NCBI GenBank assembly: GCA_021014325.1
Contig: CM037469.1
Coordinates: forward strand, 14,450,663-14,514,662
Direction: 5' to 3'
From: Plazaster borealis
Lineage: Eukaryota > Echinodermata > Asteroidea > Forcipulatida > Labidiasteridae
DNA length: 64,000 nucleotides
The notes below the pieces were generated by a model that saw nothing but the letters and a program-made list of their open reading frames with translations, did not search any database and had not been told where the DNA came from. How positions within the stretch are numbered: position 1 is the first letter of the stretch; each line of letters opens with the position of its first letter. Of this stretch, positions 40,727-52,575 are shown in pieces. The position numbers were made by a program, and so were the translations under genes.

Positions 40727-43700
40727 GTTAGTGTGTTTTACTTATTGTTGAACCTTTTGAGACAGAGTCTTTGCTTGAGTCAGGACTTCATAATATTAAC
40801 AATTTGAGTTTGAATCTGAATTATAGCCGGCAAAGCATCCTATAGAAACATTGCACCAACTTTTAAAGAAGACATAGGAGAAATTTCAGTTTTAAACGTT
40901 GGAGGAAAACCCAAATAGGGAATCCACATGCAAGGCTCCAGTCCGGGAATCGAACCGGGGTCCACAGAGGTGAAATGCCGGGGAAGAAACCACTGAGCCA
41001 ACCTGACAATTTTACCAATGAAGAGGATTACAAGGAAATGAATCTGGCCGGAATTTTTTTTTTAAAGTCTGGCTGAAGTTTGGTTGATGTTCAATTTTAG
41101 GATATATTGAATGAAAATACTTGATATAGTTGTTGGCAGTACAAATTCTGTAAAATTTTAACCATATGCCTACTTTACTCAACGACATTAGACTATAGAC
41201 CTTGTTATCTGTCCACTGCCTTTAAAGGTATCGTATATTAGCATAAAAACTTACTTGGTAACAAGCAACGGAGAGCTGTTGTTATAAAACATTGTAGGAA
41301 ACGACTCCCTTTAAAGTAACGTAGTTTTTGAGAAACTTTAGAGGTAATTTCTCACTAAAATAATAAAAACTTCTTGCAAGAAGTTTTTATTCCTATCTGA
41401 AAGCACACAAATTTGTACAACAAGGGTGTGTTTTCTTTCATCAATTTCTTGCAACTTCGATGACCAATTGAGCCAAAATTTTCACAGGCTTGTTATTTTA
41501 TGCATGTTTTGGGATACACCAAGTGAGAACACTGGTCTTTGACAATTTCCAAACGTGTTCAGTGCCGTACTGTCTTTTTACAATTTGCTTTTTCTTTGTC
41601 TGTACGCCGGAATAAGATGGACGATGTCATGATCCGATGATCCCAAACCTGCTTTCCTGCAAGCCTTATAGCTTTGGGAATGTTACCATGACATTTATAT
41701 CTAACGTGCGGTTCCCCCTTGTTGGTACATGGACGTTCATTCTTTTCACAGTCATTGCACGTTACTTCGTCGCAATCGCTTACTTACAATACTTTACTCA
41801 AATAACAACACAAAATACACAATTTTGCGATAAGTCTGCCGAGCAATTTACGATAAGTCTGCCGAGCAGTTTGCACAAGAAGCCGGATACTTTTTATTAT
41901 TTTTCACTCTCAATCAATTTCTCATTCAACTTTGAGCTTTTCATTACTGTTTGTATATTTTGTTACTGATACAGAGAAAAAATTGGTCCGGGATTAAAAC
42001 AACCAGAGATAAAACTTAATATGCGCAAAACTCTGGAAAAACCCTCGGCCATGTAAGCCGCCTGAAAACAAAACATGCTGTGGATAAATATATCTAATGC
42101 GGTTTGCTTAAATTTATTAGCCCTTGATGGTATTTTTAAGTTTGTTGAAGACGTGCTAGTTGCATGAAGCGCAAGGCTAGAATGAACTCAGTACACGCCC
42201 TTCTGGCACCATTGCCCCTTTTCATATTCAAATTTACCGCCACCTGGCGGAACTCATCGTGGAATGCATTCTGATTCCCGTGTTGCATAACAGCAACAAT
42301 GTGCTCCCGCTTGTTAAGCGCATAAACAATGTCTACCTGCTATACTCCGTAACGCAGGTAAAAGCATATTGATGGTAATGTGGTAGAACAATGATCAAGG
42401 TTGCAAATTTGTAATCGCCCAAAATGATTTTAAATGCATTCAGGTGACTGGGTCTCGAGTTGCTGAATGACCTCGTGTATTTTAGCAGTTGCAATATCTA
42501 CATCAGCGCGAGGATGGATGTAATGGCCGCAGCCCAACAGTCAATAACTCTATGTCAGGTGTGAACAGCCGTTTTGCACACTTATATTGTTGCACCATCT
42601 ACTGTTAATGTAGATACAAAAACCGCCGCCAGGAGACTTTCCTGCATCCAGTGTTCTGTCAAGTCGTTCACATGTGAACCCATCAATGGTAGTATCAAAT
42701 GGGGTGTCAGAGTCCTAGAACCATGTCTCGGTAAAACACATAAAACACATGTTGGTCCTTTGGGTTGGTAAGAAGTTTGCAACAGCTATCCTATTTTCTT
42801 GGTAGTTCTTTTAGAACTCTTGACTTTATGTGGAAATTATGACACCAAATGTAAGATTCCCATAGGACCAATGTATAGTATCTTGCCTTACAGGAAATGC
42901 CATGGAATGTACAAAGTCACTCTTTTGTAGTCAACAAATGTTACATGGTCTAGAGTGTACACGAAAACTATCTCCTTCCTTTTCATAACATTTATTATCT
43001 CCCCTCCTGTATTTAAGTCCAGTAGATTGCATCAAGTTATGGGATGACTTCAAAGATGCCATAGCGTACAAGGACCCATGTAAAGTTCCGCTGGATGCCT
43101 ATGATTCCTTCATTAACGATGTGCCACATCAACTTCCAACAGACAAGGTAAACACTCTTAGGAGTATCGTATTATTTATTTTAATTATTGTTATTTAGTG
43201 TTATAATGTTCTGGTAATGAAACCAAGGATGCCTCATAAGTGAACTTTTAATCACCGTAGCTCACAAGCCTGAGGAACCTCTAACAGGGGTGCTTGCTAT
43301 TATATGTGAACCAGAAACACCGGGGTTTACCCCTACTCTTCCACGATGGGTTATTGAATGTGCACAATCCTAGTACACAGGACCTACTGTGTACACTGGA
43401 CCACCGGCCCGAGGCCAGTAATTTTAGTGTCGGGCCAATAAACTCAAGACAGGACAAGTCCAGTTGTCTTGTTTTTTTTCAACATCTTTGTCTCAAAAGA
43501 ATGATATTCAAATGTTGAGTTTGAGTCTCACAAATATCTTTCAATCCTGCTGAGTATCACCCATAAAACAGAAGAGATAAATCTTCTCTTAGTGTTTGTT
43601 CAAACAAAACAGTTTAGTTGATAAAACTGTGTTCTCATTTTGAATCTAGTCTCTTCTCATTTTGATTCTGGTCTTGTAATCCCGGTCCAGTAAAGATTCT

Positions 43701-46700
43701 GAGCTACAAGTCCTGTGGTCTTGTGGATTCCCCACCCCCCCCCCCCCCCGCCCAAATCCGAGCCCTGTGTAGTTAGTATCTTGTATGGACCAATACTTTT
43801 AAATCCTCCCCTTGAACATTTTCTCTTCTATCTTCACTCAGACAATGTTTTGGTCGGGCACGGAAAAAATTGTCCATGCTTATACTGCGGCTACCGAAAG
43901 CCTCTTGACCCTAGAGGATACCATGTTAGGATACATGTCCAATGGTCTTCAGTGGTGTAGCTCGACAGATAAGAATTCTACCGGGTTGAACTTCCAGGAG
44001 TGTCCCAATTGGTGGGAGGAGGGATGTGCCGTAGCTTCCACTGCGTTTTACTCTGGCACTTCAGATGCGGTAAGAATTGCTAGCTATGTTGATAAAATGT
44101 GTGTTTTCACAGGGTCCGATGCAAGGTTTAAGCCAGGATTTGGTCAAAGGGTGTCCAAATTTGCATGTAAATGACAGATTAAAACAGGGTGACCAAATTT
44201 AAACCAGGGTGTCCAAAAGACACCCAGACACCCCTCTGGCTAACACTTTGGGTCCAAGCCTAAACATTGTATTATAATGACCTGCGAGTAGTTTTCTTGG
44301 TTTTTTGTAATGAAATTATTTTTTTGAAATGAACTGACACCCTCTCGATTCTTCAACATGGCTCAACACTACATAAAAATAAAAAAAAAATAGGTTTAGA
44401 AATATAGATGCCGCACCCTCGGCATCACATTAACACGAAGTACTCAACCACAACCCATTTTAAAGTTTACCAAAGCCCTCCAAACAAAATCTAATCACAA
44501 TAACGTGCTTCACCTCTCCCACCTTTCTCCCAAATTAAAAAAAACTGGGGGCCATTAAGTCAATAATAAGTTCTTCTGTGAACTGCAATCAGTTCCCAGT
44601 AAACGGTTCAACTCTGTCAGCCAACCATAAACCATAAAAATTGTCATTGAATATCAAGCATTGATTCCAAACCAAGCCCAGAAAAAAACCTTTTAGTAAC
44701 CGTCTGGGAAATTCTCTTTGAAAATGTCAGCACGTGTCTGAATTTCTTATAAAAGGTGTCCTTAGAAATTCTCAACATTTCCCTAAAAGTACCCTTAATT
44801 GCCAATCTCATGGCAGACTTTTGTTGTATCCTATGTCTTTGAAACTCTCAGCAAAAGCCAGTTAACCTTCAAGGCCCTTTTATTTTGTGTTCTTGGACCC
44901 TGGCATTTTCATTGTGGCAAGTTTCTTTTCCTGTTTGGGTAGATAGCAAGGCAAGCTACTGGAGTGATCACTGTTATGCTTGATGGCTCCCGCACGGATG
45001 GAGCCTTCCGCAACGACAGGTACTAAACAATGTATTGCTTCAATTTAACCCGCCTGACTGGTCACGTACATATAAGCACTGTTCCTGCCTAAATCCCATG
45101 TAGCACTTACTGCTGCATTACAATAACCATTCATTATTTACTGCCTTGCCAATGAACACATCCCAACAAACTGTATACCCTTAGAAAGAGTACATATTTC
45201 TCTTCAATGTGATATTTATTTTGCCATGTTTCCCCACTGATATCACTAGTAATGAGAGTATAAAGTAAGACACTAACTTCTTGTTTATCAACGGATTTTC
45301 TTGTAGTTAGGCGCTAACAGCGTTTGTGTGTTTTACGGGAAATCAAGTAGTTAGGCAGATATGGGTAAATAGGTAAATTGTATTTTCATGTGTTTTTGCT
45401 GGTTACTTTTTGTTCATTTTTAAAATGGCGGTGGTCTTTTCTCATAGCTAAGTTGATCTTTTTCAGTTCAACTTTGAAAGAAATTTAACCGCATTTCTGG
45501 TCCCCACTAAAGAAGCCTGTGTTAGGACCTTTGTTCCCTGTGTTCCCCGCCCCCCCCTGCCCAGAATCCTTGCCCCAAAAGACAACAGAAACCCCTTCGC
45601 CCACTTTCCCCACAATAATGAGATCGACAAAATGCACAATAATGAATGGTTCGACACATCAAATAGCCCCCCCCCCCCACAAAATAATTTCTTTGCCCCC
45701 CTAATGAAAGTACGCCACAATATGTATTTGAATGCTTTATAAATTTCATTTTTCTTTGTACTTTGTATCATGTTCTTTGCCACCATGTTAGATTTCATTT
45801 GTATATAAACAGTATTATAATTTTAACAATTAATTCCGAACCCAAACCCAAAACAACCCCAATATGATGTGATACTGATTGATATGATAAAAATTGAGTG
45901 GGAATTGAACCGGAAATGTTATTCGTCGGACTTCATGAGCCATATAGTATAAGGTAATTATCATATATTACACAAATATCGGATGCATATTATGAGTACA
46001 GTATTGCAGAATATAATCACAAGGTGAAATCTGGACTAATCCATTGCAGGAGGTGTTTTACTTATTTCTCAAAAACTATTGCATTTCAAGCAAAATTATT
46101 TCAAAGGGAATTTCCCACCATGACCATCTTTATACTATGTAAATTGTGTGCAAATCTGTGAACAATTTATATTTTTTACTCTTACCAATGTTTTGCACAC
46201 CCTTTAAAGGTATTGTACACTTTTGGTAACAGCTCAAAATCAGTGTCCACATTTTGTGTGATGAACAAACAAACTTGTGAAAGTTTGAGTTCAATTGGTC
46301 ATCGAGATCACAGTGAAAAGAGACATATGTGTTTTCTGTTTTTTCAAAATATCGCGCGTGATAAAAACTGTTGTTTTACTCATTTCTCAGAAACGATAGC
46401 ATTTTAGGCAGAAATATTTTAAGGAACCCTTTCAACCATGACTTACTTTTAAATCATGTAAGTTGTGTGTGAATCTGTGAACATTTGTGTTTTTCGATCT
46501 TACCAATAGTGTATAGGGCCTTTAAAAGTCTGATTGTTTTTCAATGTCTTGTTCTTAATGCAGTTATTTTGCTCTACATGAGTTCCCTAATTTGGTCCCA
46601 AGCAAGGTGTCTCGAGCTGATGTGATCATTATCAAGCCCTTCGATAAGCCACTGTTGTAAGTTTTTCACAAATTGTATCTTAAAAATAATGTTTTGTTTG

Positions 46701-48170
46701 AGACACGAGTAAACCAATTTGTTAACAAATATTACACTTTTAGCAATGCAATTTATACTGCCTCTAGCCACCGGGCTAACTCGGTGGTCAGTGGTAAGAC
46801 ATCTGCTCTAGCAATGCAAAGGTCGTGGGTTCGAATCCAAACCCAGTGATTTGCCTGTGGATTTTTATCACAGAACTTGGGAAAGTACTGAGTATACAGT
46901 GCTTAATACATATCGGTGTAAGAGTAAAAACAAATTTTATTCTTTATCCCCCGATGCAAAATTAACATCTATTAATTTAAGGTTTGTTGATTTTGGGAAA
47001 GTTTAATTTATGATAATTCAGTAAAATCTTTCCCAAGTCTCATTTGAATTGTGTTGACATACAAAAATGTTTACACAATTTTAATGAATTTTTCATTCAG
47101 TCGCTGATATGTTTTGAATGTCTTTTTATCAAGTTGCTACTGTTTCTTTACCTTACCGTCTTTCTTATTTTGTAATGTGTTAAATATGTGTAGAAAAAAA
47201 TATAAAATTATAGTATTGTATATTTCTTCTGTAATTTTATTGTTATCGAGTGTTTTATACTTGTTTTTATATTGAAGTTGTGTTTTATACTTGTTTTTAT
47301 CTTGAAGTTGCACATAAATGTACCGTTGTCGAAGATCTGTGGAAAAAATTTGTGAAATTTTACATATTAAACTCACTTTTTTCCCATTTCTTGTTTGTAT
47401 ATATAATGCACACTTATTTTGTTTATCTTACAATCTTGTTTACTGTTTTCATTTCAAGTAAAATCAATGGAAATGTTTTATTGAATGCTTTGATTTGATT
47501 TAAACAAATACAACTTTTTAAACATGTTTTTTTAACAAATATTATTACCAGTGAAACCTGTGGGACTGGTTCCGTTAAATATCTGGAGAAACTGTTCGCA
47601 GACGAAGGAATTGAGTTTACGTGCACAGACGAAGACAAGTAAGTCATTAAAAGGGCACATTGCCGTCAAATCTCGTAAAGTTTTGCTGTTTGAAATTGCT
47701 CCTTATTCTGTTAAAGATTTGTTAATGCACAAAAACACCTACAGTGTGTATTAATTGGTGAGTGGTGATTAAAAAAACATAAATTTGCCTTTGGAAACAC
47801 AACCAGCGGAACATACGGTCCGCCATTTTGTGGAGTCGAACATTTTGTCCTATGGCCAACTGTGTTCTGTTTGTATTTTTGTTCCCTTATTTAATTTCTG
47901 TAAATACAACTGTAAATCTGTGATGTTTTTACTTTTTATTGAGCTGTTGATTGTACAAGTTTCTTTTTGTGGCTAAAAATATCCTCAAATAATATCCTCA
48001 AATATTATGTTTTTTTGTTTTTCAGTCGAGCCTATCACATTCAGTGTTCCCATAACCCAACCAATGAGAACTGTGAAAAGCTGCAGACAAATTCTGGCAA
48101 CCTAATTGGTCCACACCAACTTGTGGCTTACTGGTTAGCTGTTGTCGTCATGGTAATGTATTGGATATAG
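40518..48170 (+). CDS. ARC: ADP-ribosyl cyclase (CD38/BST1 family), seven exons, 322 aa
   Basis: Join of 40518-40726, 43018-43147, 43842-44069, 44943-45019, 46564-46656, 47552-47638 and 48026-48170; the frame closes exactly. It makes cyclic ADP-ribose (and by base exchange NAADP) from NAD(P), messengers that release calcium. Residues 1-22 are a signal peptide, with a furin-like RKKR at 29-32. Family landmarks: TPNIKEIFLGRCWEF near 43-57; FWSGTEKIVHAY with Trp117; TLEDTMLGY with Glu138-Asp139; VMLDGSR near 200-206; catalytic Glu221 in ALHEFPNLVP. The Trp that is position 189 in human CD38 is Tyr183 here. The last 16 residues are hydrophobic with no cytosolic tail after small residues, which suggests a GPI anchor as in BST1 (inference). 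Length and Cys pattern fit the family. Introns contain MITEs and SINEs. Confidence 0.92.
40930..41007 (-). repeat. tRNA-derived SINE head, fourth family
   Basis: On the - strand, GTTGGCTCAGTGGTTTCTTC and GGTTCGATTCCCGG form A and B boxes at normal spacing. A degenerate relative may lie at 29,335-29,395. It lies in intron 1 of the cyclase gene. Confidence 0.6.
41226..41567 (+). repeat. TTAA MITE family B, copy 5
   Basis: Starts after TTAA (41,222-41,225) with a shortened left part. It keeps the AAACTTCTTGCAAGAAGTTT palindrome and ends ...GTTCAGTGCC with the right TTAA lost. Confidence 0.75.
41568..43017 (+). other. Cyclase intron 1, right half
   Basis: No gene is seen. It contains a 25-bp direct duplication GCGATAAGTCTGCCGAGCA at about 41,827-41,870 and otherwise unique sequence. 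A 110-codon + frame at 41,637-41,969 has no recognisable features. Confidence 0.5.
43018..43147 (+). CDS. ARC: ADP-ribosyl cyclase, exon 2
   Basis: Acceptor CTCCTGTATTTAAG, donor GTAAAC. It encodes DCIKLWDDFKDAIAYKDPC and PHQLPTDK. The alternative acceptor a few bases on would give a stop, so this one is chosen. Confidence 0.86.
43205..43400 (-). repeat. tRNA-Leu-derived SINE, copy 4 (headless)
   Basis: Body only: CTCATAAGTGAACTT, CACAAGCCTGAGGAACC, CACCGGGGTTTACCCC. The head is replaced by the next repeat. It lies in intron 2 of the cyclase gene. Confidence 0.65.
43380..43772 (+). repeat. Dispersed 0.4-kb repeat, copy 1
   Basis: Shares its whole course with 55,065-55,475 (GGCCAGTAA, CAAATGTTGA.TTTGAGTCT, ATTCTGGTCTTGTAA, CCGAGCCCTG). 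A C run lies near 43,734. Confidence 0.68.
43842..44069 (+). CDS. ARC: ADP-ribosyl cyclase, exon 3 (active-site core)
   Basis: 76 codons, phase 0, acceptor TCTTCACTCAG, donor GTAAGA. It contains FWSGTEK, TLEDTMLGY, the NGLQWC region and CPNWWEEGC. Tyr183 lies near its end. Confidence 0.93.
44125..44250. repeat. Dispersed GGTGTCC repeat, copy 3
   Basis: AAGCCAGGATTTGGTCAAAG, GGGTGTCCAAATTTGC, ACACCCCTCTGGCTAACAC; shortened inside. It starts 56 bases after exon 3 of the cyclase gene. Confidence 0.65.
44943..45019 (+). CDS. ARC: ADP-ribosyl cyclase, exon 4
   Basis: 77 bases, acceptor TTTCCTGTTTGGGTAG, donor GTACTA. It encodes GVITVMLDGSRTDGAF, a core strand of the family. Too short for ORF searches. 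Confidence 0.87.
45020..46030 (+). other. Cyclase intron 4, left part
   Basis: No gene is seen. C runs at about 45,549-45,557 and 45,668-45,679 make long frames on both strands by chance. The rest is AT-rich unique sequence. Confidence 0.5.
46030..46203 (-). repeat. MITE family C, copy 2 (partial)
   Basis: Reverse copy ending ...TTTTGCACACCCT at a TTAA (46,204-46,207) that it shares with copy 3. The left limit is uncertain. Confidence 0.6.
46208..46521 (+). repeat. MITE family C, copy 3
   Basis: AGGTATTGTACACTTTTGG after TTAA (46,204-46,207) to ...GTATAGGGCCT before TTAA (46,522-46,525). It stands 42 bases upstream of exon 5 of the cyclase gene. Confidence 0.7.
46564..46656 (+). CDS. ARC: ADP-ribosyl cyclase, exon 5 (catalytic Glu)
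   Basis: Acceptor GTTCTTAATGCAG, donor GTAAGT, phases 2 to 2. It encodes YFALHEFPNLVPSKVSRADVI with the catalytic glutamate position. Confidence 0.9.
46770..46930 (+). repeat. tRNA-derived SINE, second family, copy 2
   Basis: TCGGTGGTCAGTGGTAAGAC and GGGTTCGAATCC boxes, then AAAGTACTGAGTATACAGTG as at 37.5 kb. Confidence 0.72.
47552..47638 (+). CDS. ARC: ADP-ribosyl cyclase, exon 6
   Basis: Acceptor AATATTATTACCAG, donor GTAAGT. It encodes CGTGSVKYLEKLFADEGI then FTC, matching the Cys-containing helix and strand near the family C-terminus. Confidence 0.88.
48026..48170 (+). CDS. ARC: ADP-ribosyl cyclase, terminal exon 7
   Basis: Acceptor TTTTTTGTTTTTCAG. It encodes the last Cys pair (QCSHNPTNENC) and the hydrophobic end LVAYWLAVVVMVMYWI, then TAG. 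Confidence 0.87.
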
Positions 48171-48325
48171 ATACAGTCTGTCAGTATGCCCTGGGAATAA
48201 CTGGACTACAGAGCGCATAGTTTATTATTATAGTCCACGTTTCTTGTGGATGCCTTTTAAGAAAATGTCTTTCATGTTGGGGGTATATCTAGGTGTCAGT
48301 GCAACAAAGTTCATGTTTTATAAAG

Positions 48326-48755
48326 GTATAGGGTCATCGTTTGGGTTTTTTCAACGTAATTCTGTTTAATAAGCCAAACTATTTCAATAAAGATACAATC
48401 ACAGTCACCTGTGAAAGTTTCAGCTGAATACAGTGTCTACTTGCTGAGAAAACAGCAACAAAAACTGTCATGGTAATTTCATGAGAACGTTGAATCCATC
48501 CTAGTCTTGGTGCAAGACGTCCCTGTTCTGTATTTCAACAACCCATAAAAGTCCGCGATCCGCCCCCATCACGAACCATTCATGCATAAATCGTTTCTCG
48601 GATGCAAATTGTTTCAACATATTTTATTGATTTATAATCAACGGGGGCACATCAGACAGAACAATTTCGCAGGATGCTTACTACCATTACCATCTTTATA
48701 ACAAGTAAGCTTACCCCACAAATTTCAGAATCATTGCCAAAGTACGACCCTACCT
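48326..48755 (+). repeat. MITE family D, copy 2
   Basis: AGGTATAGGGTCAT at the left, ...GACCCTACCT then TTAA (48,756-48,759) at the right. The central palindrome is eroded to ACCATTCATGCATAAATCG. It lies downstream of the cyclase stop. Confidence 0.7.
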
Positions 48756-48979
48756 TTAAGTCTCTGCAATAAATTTGTATCTTTGGTAAAAAACCAAGAT
48801 ATGAAACTGTGACTCAGAGTAAATTGCAAGTTTTCTAAAATGTGCAAGATACGACCTTTATGACTTCTTCCAATTGCTTGATAAATATTTACAAAATTTT
48901 TAAAAGTGTTTTTTAAAAATACATTTGGTGATGGGGTAAGGGGGTATTGTGTTTTTTTATTCTTGGGATTACTACTTAA

Positions 48980-49345
48980 AGGCACTGTACACGTTTGGTA
49001 ATTACTCAAAATATATATTAGCATAAAAACTGACTTGGTAACGAGCAACAGAGAGCTGTTGATAGTATAAAACATTGTGAGAAACGACTCCCTCTGAAGT
49101 AACGTAGTTTTTGAGAAAGAGGTAATTTCTCGCTAAAATAATAAAAACTTCTTGCAAGAAGTTTTTATTCCTATCTGAAAGCACACAAATTTGTACAACA
49201 AGGGTGTTTTTTCTTTCATCATTTTCTTGCAACTTTCTTGACCAATTGAGCCCAAATTTTCACAGGCTTGTTATTTTATGCATATGTTGGGATACACCAA
49301 ATGAGAACACTGGTCTTTGACAATTTCCAAACGTGTTCAGTGCCT
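48980..49345 (+). repeat. TTAA MITE family B, copy 6 (complete)
   Basis: Bounded by TTAA at 48,976-48,979 and 49,346-49,349; the best preserved family B copy. Ends AGGCACTGTACACGTTTGG / ...CGTGTTCAGTGCCT. Confidence 0.83.
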
Positions 49346-49649
49346 TTAAATAATTAACAAAAAATTCAAATAAAGTTACAGGATGCAGATTGATGCAGAA
49401 AACAATGGATTTTTATTATTCAATCAATGCAAGGTTTTCTCAAACCTCCCAATTATAATTTATGACCATAGTGTACTATTGTTAGTTGTTTTCAGAAAAA
49501 AGGGAGATTTAGTACATGATTTTAAGGCCATGACATATGCTGGGAAAAGCTTATTTTATACTTTTATATTATTAACCATTTAAAAATATTTTGTCTTTAC
49601 TATGTCAAGAGGTTTTGAACTTTTTAGAGTATTTATATTCGAATTGTAC

Positions 49650-50080
49650 AGGTTTACAGATCAGGCCTACCCCATTTGCTCATCATCTTTAAGGCAAGAC
49701 ATGCCCAATTGCTGATCGGCTGTAAGGTTGATATATTAGGCCTTACCCAACTGATGATCAGCTGTAAGGTTTACAGGAGTCAGGCCTTGCCCAATTGCTG
49801 ATCAGCTGTAAGATTCACAGATTAGGCCTAGCCCAATTGCTGATCAGCTGTAAGGTTTACAGATCAGGCCTAGCCAAATTGCTGATGTAAGATTCACAGA
49901 TTAGGCCTAGCCCATTTGCTGATCAGCTGTAAGGTTTACAGATCAGGCCCAGCCCGTTTGCTGATCATCGTTAAGGTAAGACTTGCCCAATTGCTGATCA
50001 GCATTAAGGTTTACAGATTAGCCTTGCCCAATTGCTGATATAATCAGCATTAAAATTTACAGATTTAAAGCTTTACTCCT
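49650..50080 (+). repeat. About 43-bp tandem repeat, roughly ten degenerate copies
   Basis: Unit: GGTTTACAGATCAGGCCTAG, CCCAATTGCTGATCAGC, TGTAA. Copies vary in length (one lost half a unit). The rest of 49,346-50,820 is AT-rich without genes. Confidence 0.85.
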
Positions 50081-50825
50081 GTTGCTGATGAGTAAGTAAG
50101 GTCGGTTCCATTTAGCTGCTAAGCATTCTAATTTGACAAGCAAGTTACCAGCCAAAATGCCATGTGATATATATGTGACTGGTTCCCTGTTGCTTAATTT
50201 AGCTTAGCAAATAAATTTAAGCTTAATTCTTGGCTTCACTACTCTAGGAAATTGGGGACCGGGTCTAGACAGTTTTTAAAATTTATTTTACAAAATGGTC
50301 AATTTCAACAATTGAATTATTTTAATTCACAATGTTGTTAATTTCTAACAAAATATCAATGACAATATATATTTTTTTAAATAAATAAAATGGGTGTGAT
50401 GTAGAGAATAGAGACTTATTAATAATTAAAAAACAACAGTAACTGACATTTTGGCAGAGACTTTGTGTCCTCATAATTGTGTTTTACGAAATGTGACAAA
50501 AATTTAAGACAAAAAGATTGAAGTTTAAGAGTGGTCCCTTGATAAGATACTTATTTATAAAAACTATAAATAAGAAGTTAATATCAAAACTAATCAACAG
50601 CATAACAATAACTTATTGTCATAACTAATAAAAACCAAAAAATTCCCCAAATATGCGCATAATTATCTCAAAAAGAATAGAAAAATAAACCAAGCAGGCT
50701 TTATGTGTACAAATATTTACACTGATATGTCCATGGACATAATTTCATTAGAGAAAAAAAACACCTTCACAAAAATGGAATTTCCCTCCTCATCACTTGT
50801 TAAGTTCTAATTATTCTTTGCTCTT

Positions 50826-51185
50826 TCCAAAATAGATACCAGATTTTACAGAAGGTGGAACCCTTCTTGGTGACATTTTCACAATGTCTTCAGAAAAAAT
50901 AATCAAGGAACAAAAGTAGATACCAAGTTTTACAGAAGGTGGAACCTTTCTTGGTGACATTTTCACAATGTCTTCAGAAAAAATAATCAAGGAACAAATT
51001 TCTTGGTGACATTTTAACAATGTATTCAGAAAAAATAATAAAGAGACCAGGAAAAGATACCAGGTTTTACAGAAGGTGGAACAATGTTTTCAGAAAAAGT
51101 AGTCGAGAAACCTAAGTAGATATGAGATTTTACAGGTAGAACCTTTCTTGGTGACATTTTCACAAAACGATGTCTTCAGACAAAG
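50826..51185 (+). repeat. About 84-bp tandem repeat, four to five copies
   Basis: Unit contains GATACCAAGTTTTACAGAAG, GGTGACATTTTCACAATG and TCAGAAAAAATAATCAAG. The first two copies are nearly identical and later ones are shortened. Confidence 0.83.
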
Positions 51186-51814
51186 TAATCAAGAATGTTA
51201 ATTAAAAAAACCACAATTGTTAGTGTCTTTTACAGTTTATTTTGATATCCTTTTCGAGAAAATCAGTCAACAGATGCTCCTTCTTTTGTTGTAGTTGTTG
51301 AGAAAAACAGGATTTAATTTTCAAGAAAAACTTCATAAAACTAAAACCTGTTGAATTAATTTGAGAACAGAAACAAATTTAACGTCGCTGCTTATCACAG
51401 AATTCTACACCTATGGCGCCCTGTAAAATATGTGAAGAAACTCTTCATTATCATCACAAGGGACTCTTTTGGTTAAGGGGGGGGGCAGAGGGGTTGATTT
51501 GCCCAAAATTTTGACACAGATAAAGACATTTTAGTACCAATTTCTAATACCGAGTGAAAACTCTTTTTTGCTTTCTCTGTTAAAATTTGTTCCTCCTTCC
51601 CCCTGAATTCCATACTGTTTTGCCCGAATTTGGGAGGGCAGATTCCCCCAACCCCCCGGGTTGTAGGCCCATGATTACCATACATTAAATGATTGCCTTT
51701 CTAGTGTAGAAATCAATGTATTTAAAGATAAAGAGAATCAAACTGTAATATCTATCACTACCAAGTGTGTGAAGTGAAATGATTTGACATGTGAAAAAGC
51801 AGTCTACGTGTAAG

Positions 51815-52575
51815 GGCCATGTCACACAGGGCACTGTTTACAGGCTACTTGGAGGCAAACAAATGCACTGCATGCAAAATGAGCACTTTGGCACTACAGA
51901 AGATGTTTTTTTTAACAGTGTCTTATTATTCCATAGAAAGATATTACACAGGATTGGTAAGGATAAAACATTGTTTAATTTTAGTCTGCAAGCTTACTGA
52001 CTATGAAGTTCATACTGGAACTATTTTGTCTGTTAACAATTTCCCTCTGAAATGAAGTCATATTCGAGAAAACTGTATCTGAAAACCTAAAAAATGCAAC
52101 AGCTGATATTGGTTGTTAGGACAATGTGTTGAAAATGCTGAAAATTGTGTCTGTTTTGTCCACTATTTTCTCCTGACTCACACAACAGATTAAGCCAACA
52201 TTTTCACAGGTTTGTTATTTCATGTATATGGTTGATCCATGGAGGAAGGACAAAACATGAACACTGTCTGCGACTATTTGTTCAGCTCTACCAATCCTGT
52301 ATAGTACCTTGTTGTTTTATCTTTAAGATTGCCTGGAACTGGTTGCCTGTAAATTGCCTCATGGACAGGGGCAATTTACAGGCTACCAGTTCCTGGCAAT
52401 CTCCATAGGAAAAACAATTCACACTTTCATCTTCGCATAATTATTTTTGGGTACAGTGAGGTAATGTCAGTAAAATGTTTGTTCTACTACCAAAGAGTTC
52501 CTTTGGCATGCAGTGCAGTTGGTTGCCCCCCAAGTGACCTGTAAAAATTGCCCTGTGGATGTGACAAGGCCTGTG
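51815..52575. mobile_element. TIR element of about 760 bp with inner hairpin
   Basis: The left part (GGGCCATGTCACACAGGGCA ... TTTACAGGCTACTTGG ... GCACTGCATGC) recurs inverted at the right (GCATGCAGTGCAG ... CCAAGTGACCTGTAAA ... TGCCCTGTGGATGTGACA), giving imperfect 70-base ends. Inside, 52,327-52,401 is a separate hairpin with 32-base arms starting GATTGCCTGGAACTGG. No transposase. Confidence 0.65.

Noticed and set aside
41637..41969. 110-codon + frame in cyclase intron 1
   Set aside because: Hydrophobic by AT-richness, contains a 25-bp direct duplication, no ATG context or splice fit to the cyclase gene.
45463..45798. 111-codon - strand frame in cyclase intron 4
   Set aside because: Long only because of C runs and a CCCC-rich stretch; no motif, no splice signals.
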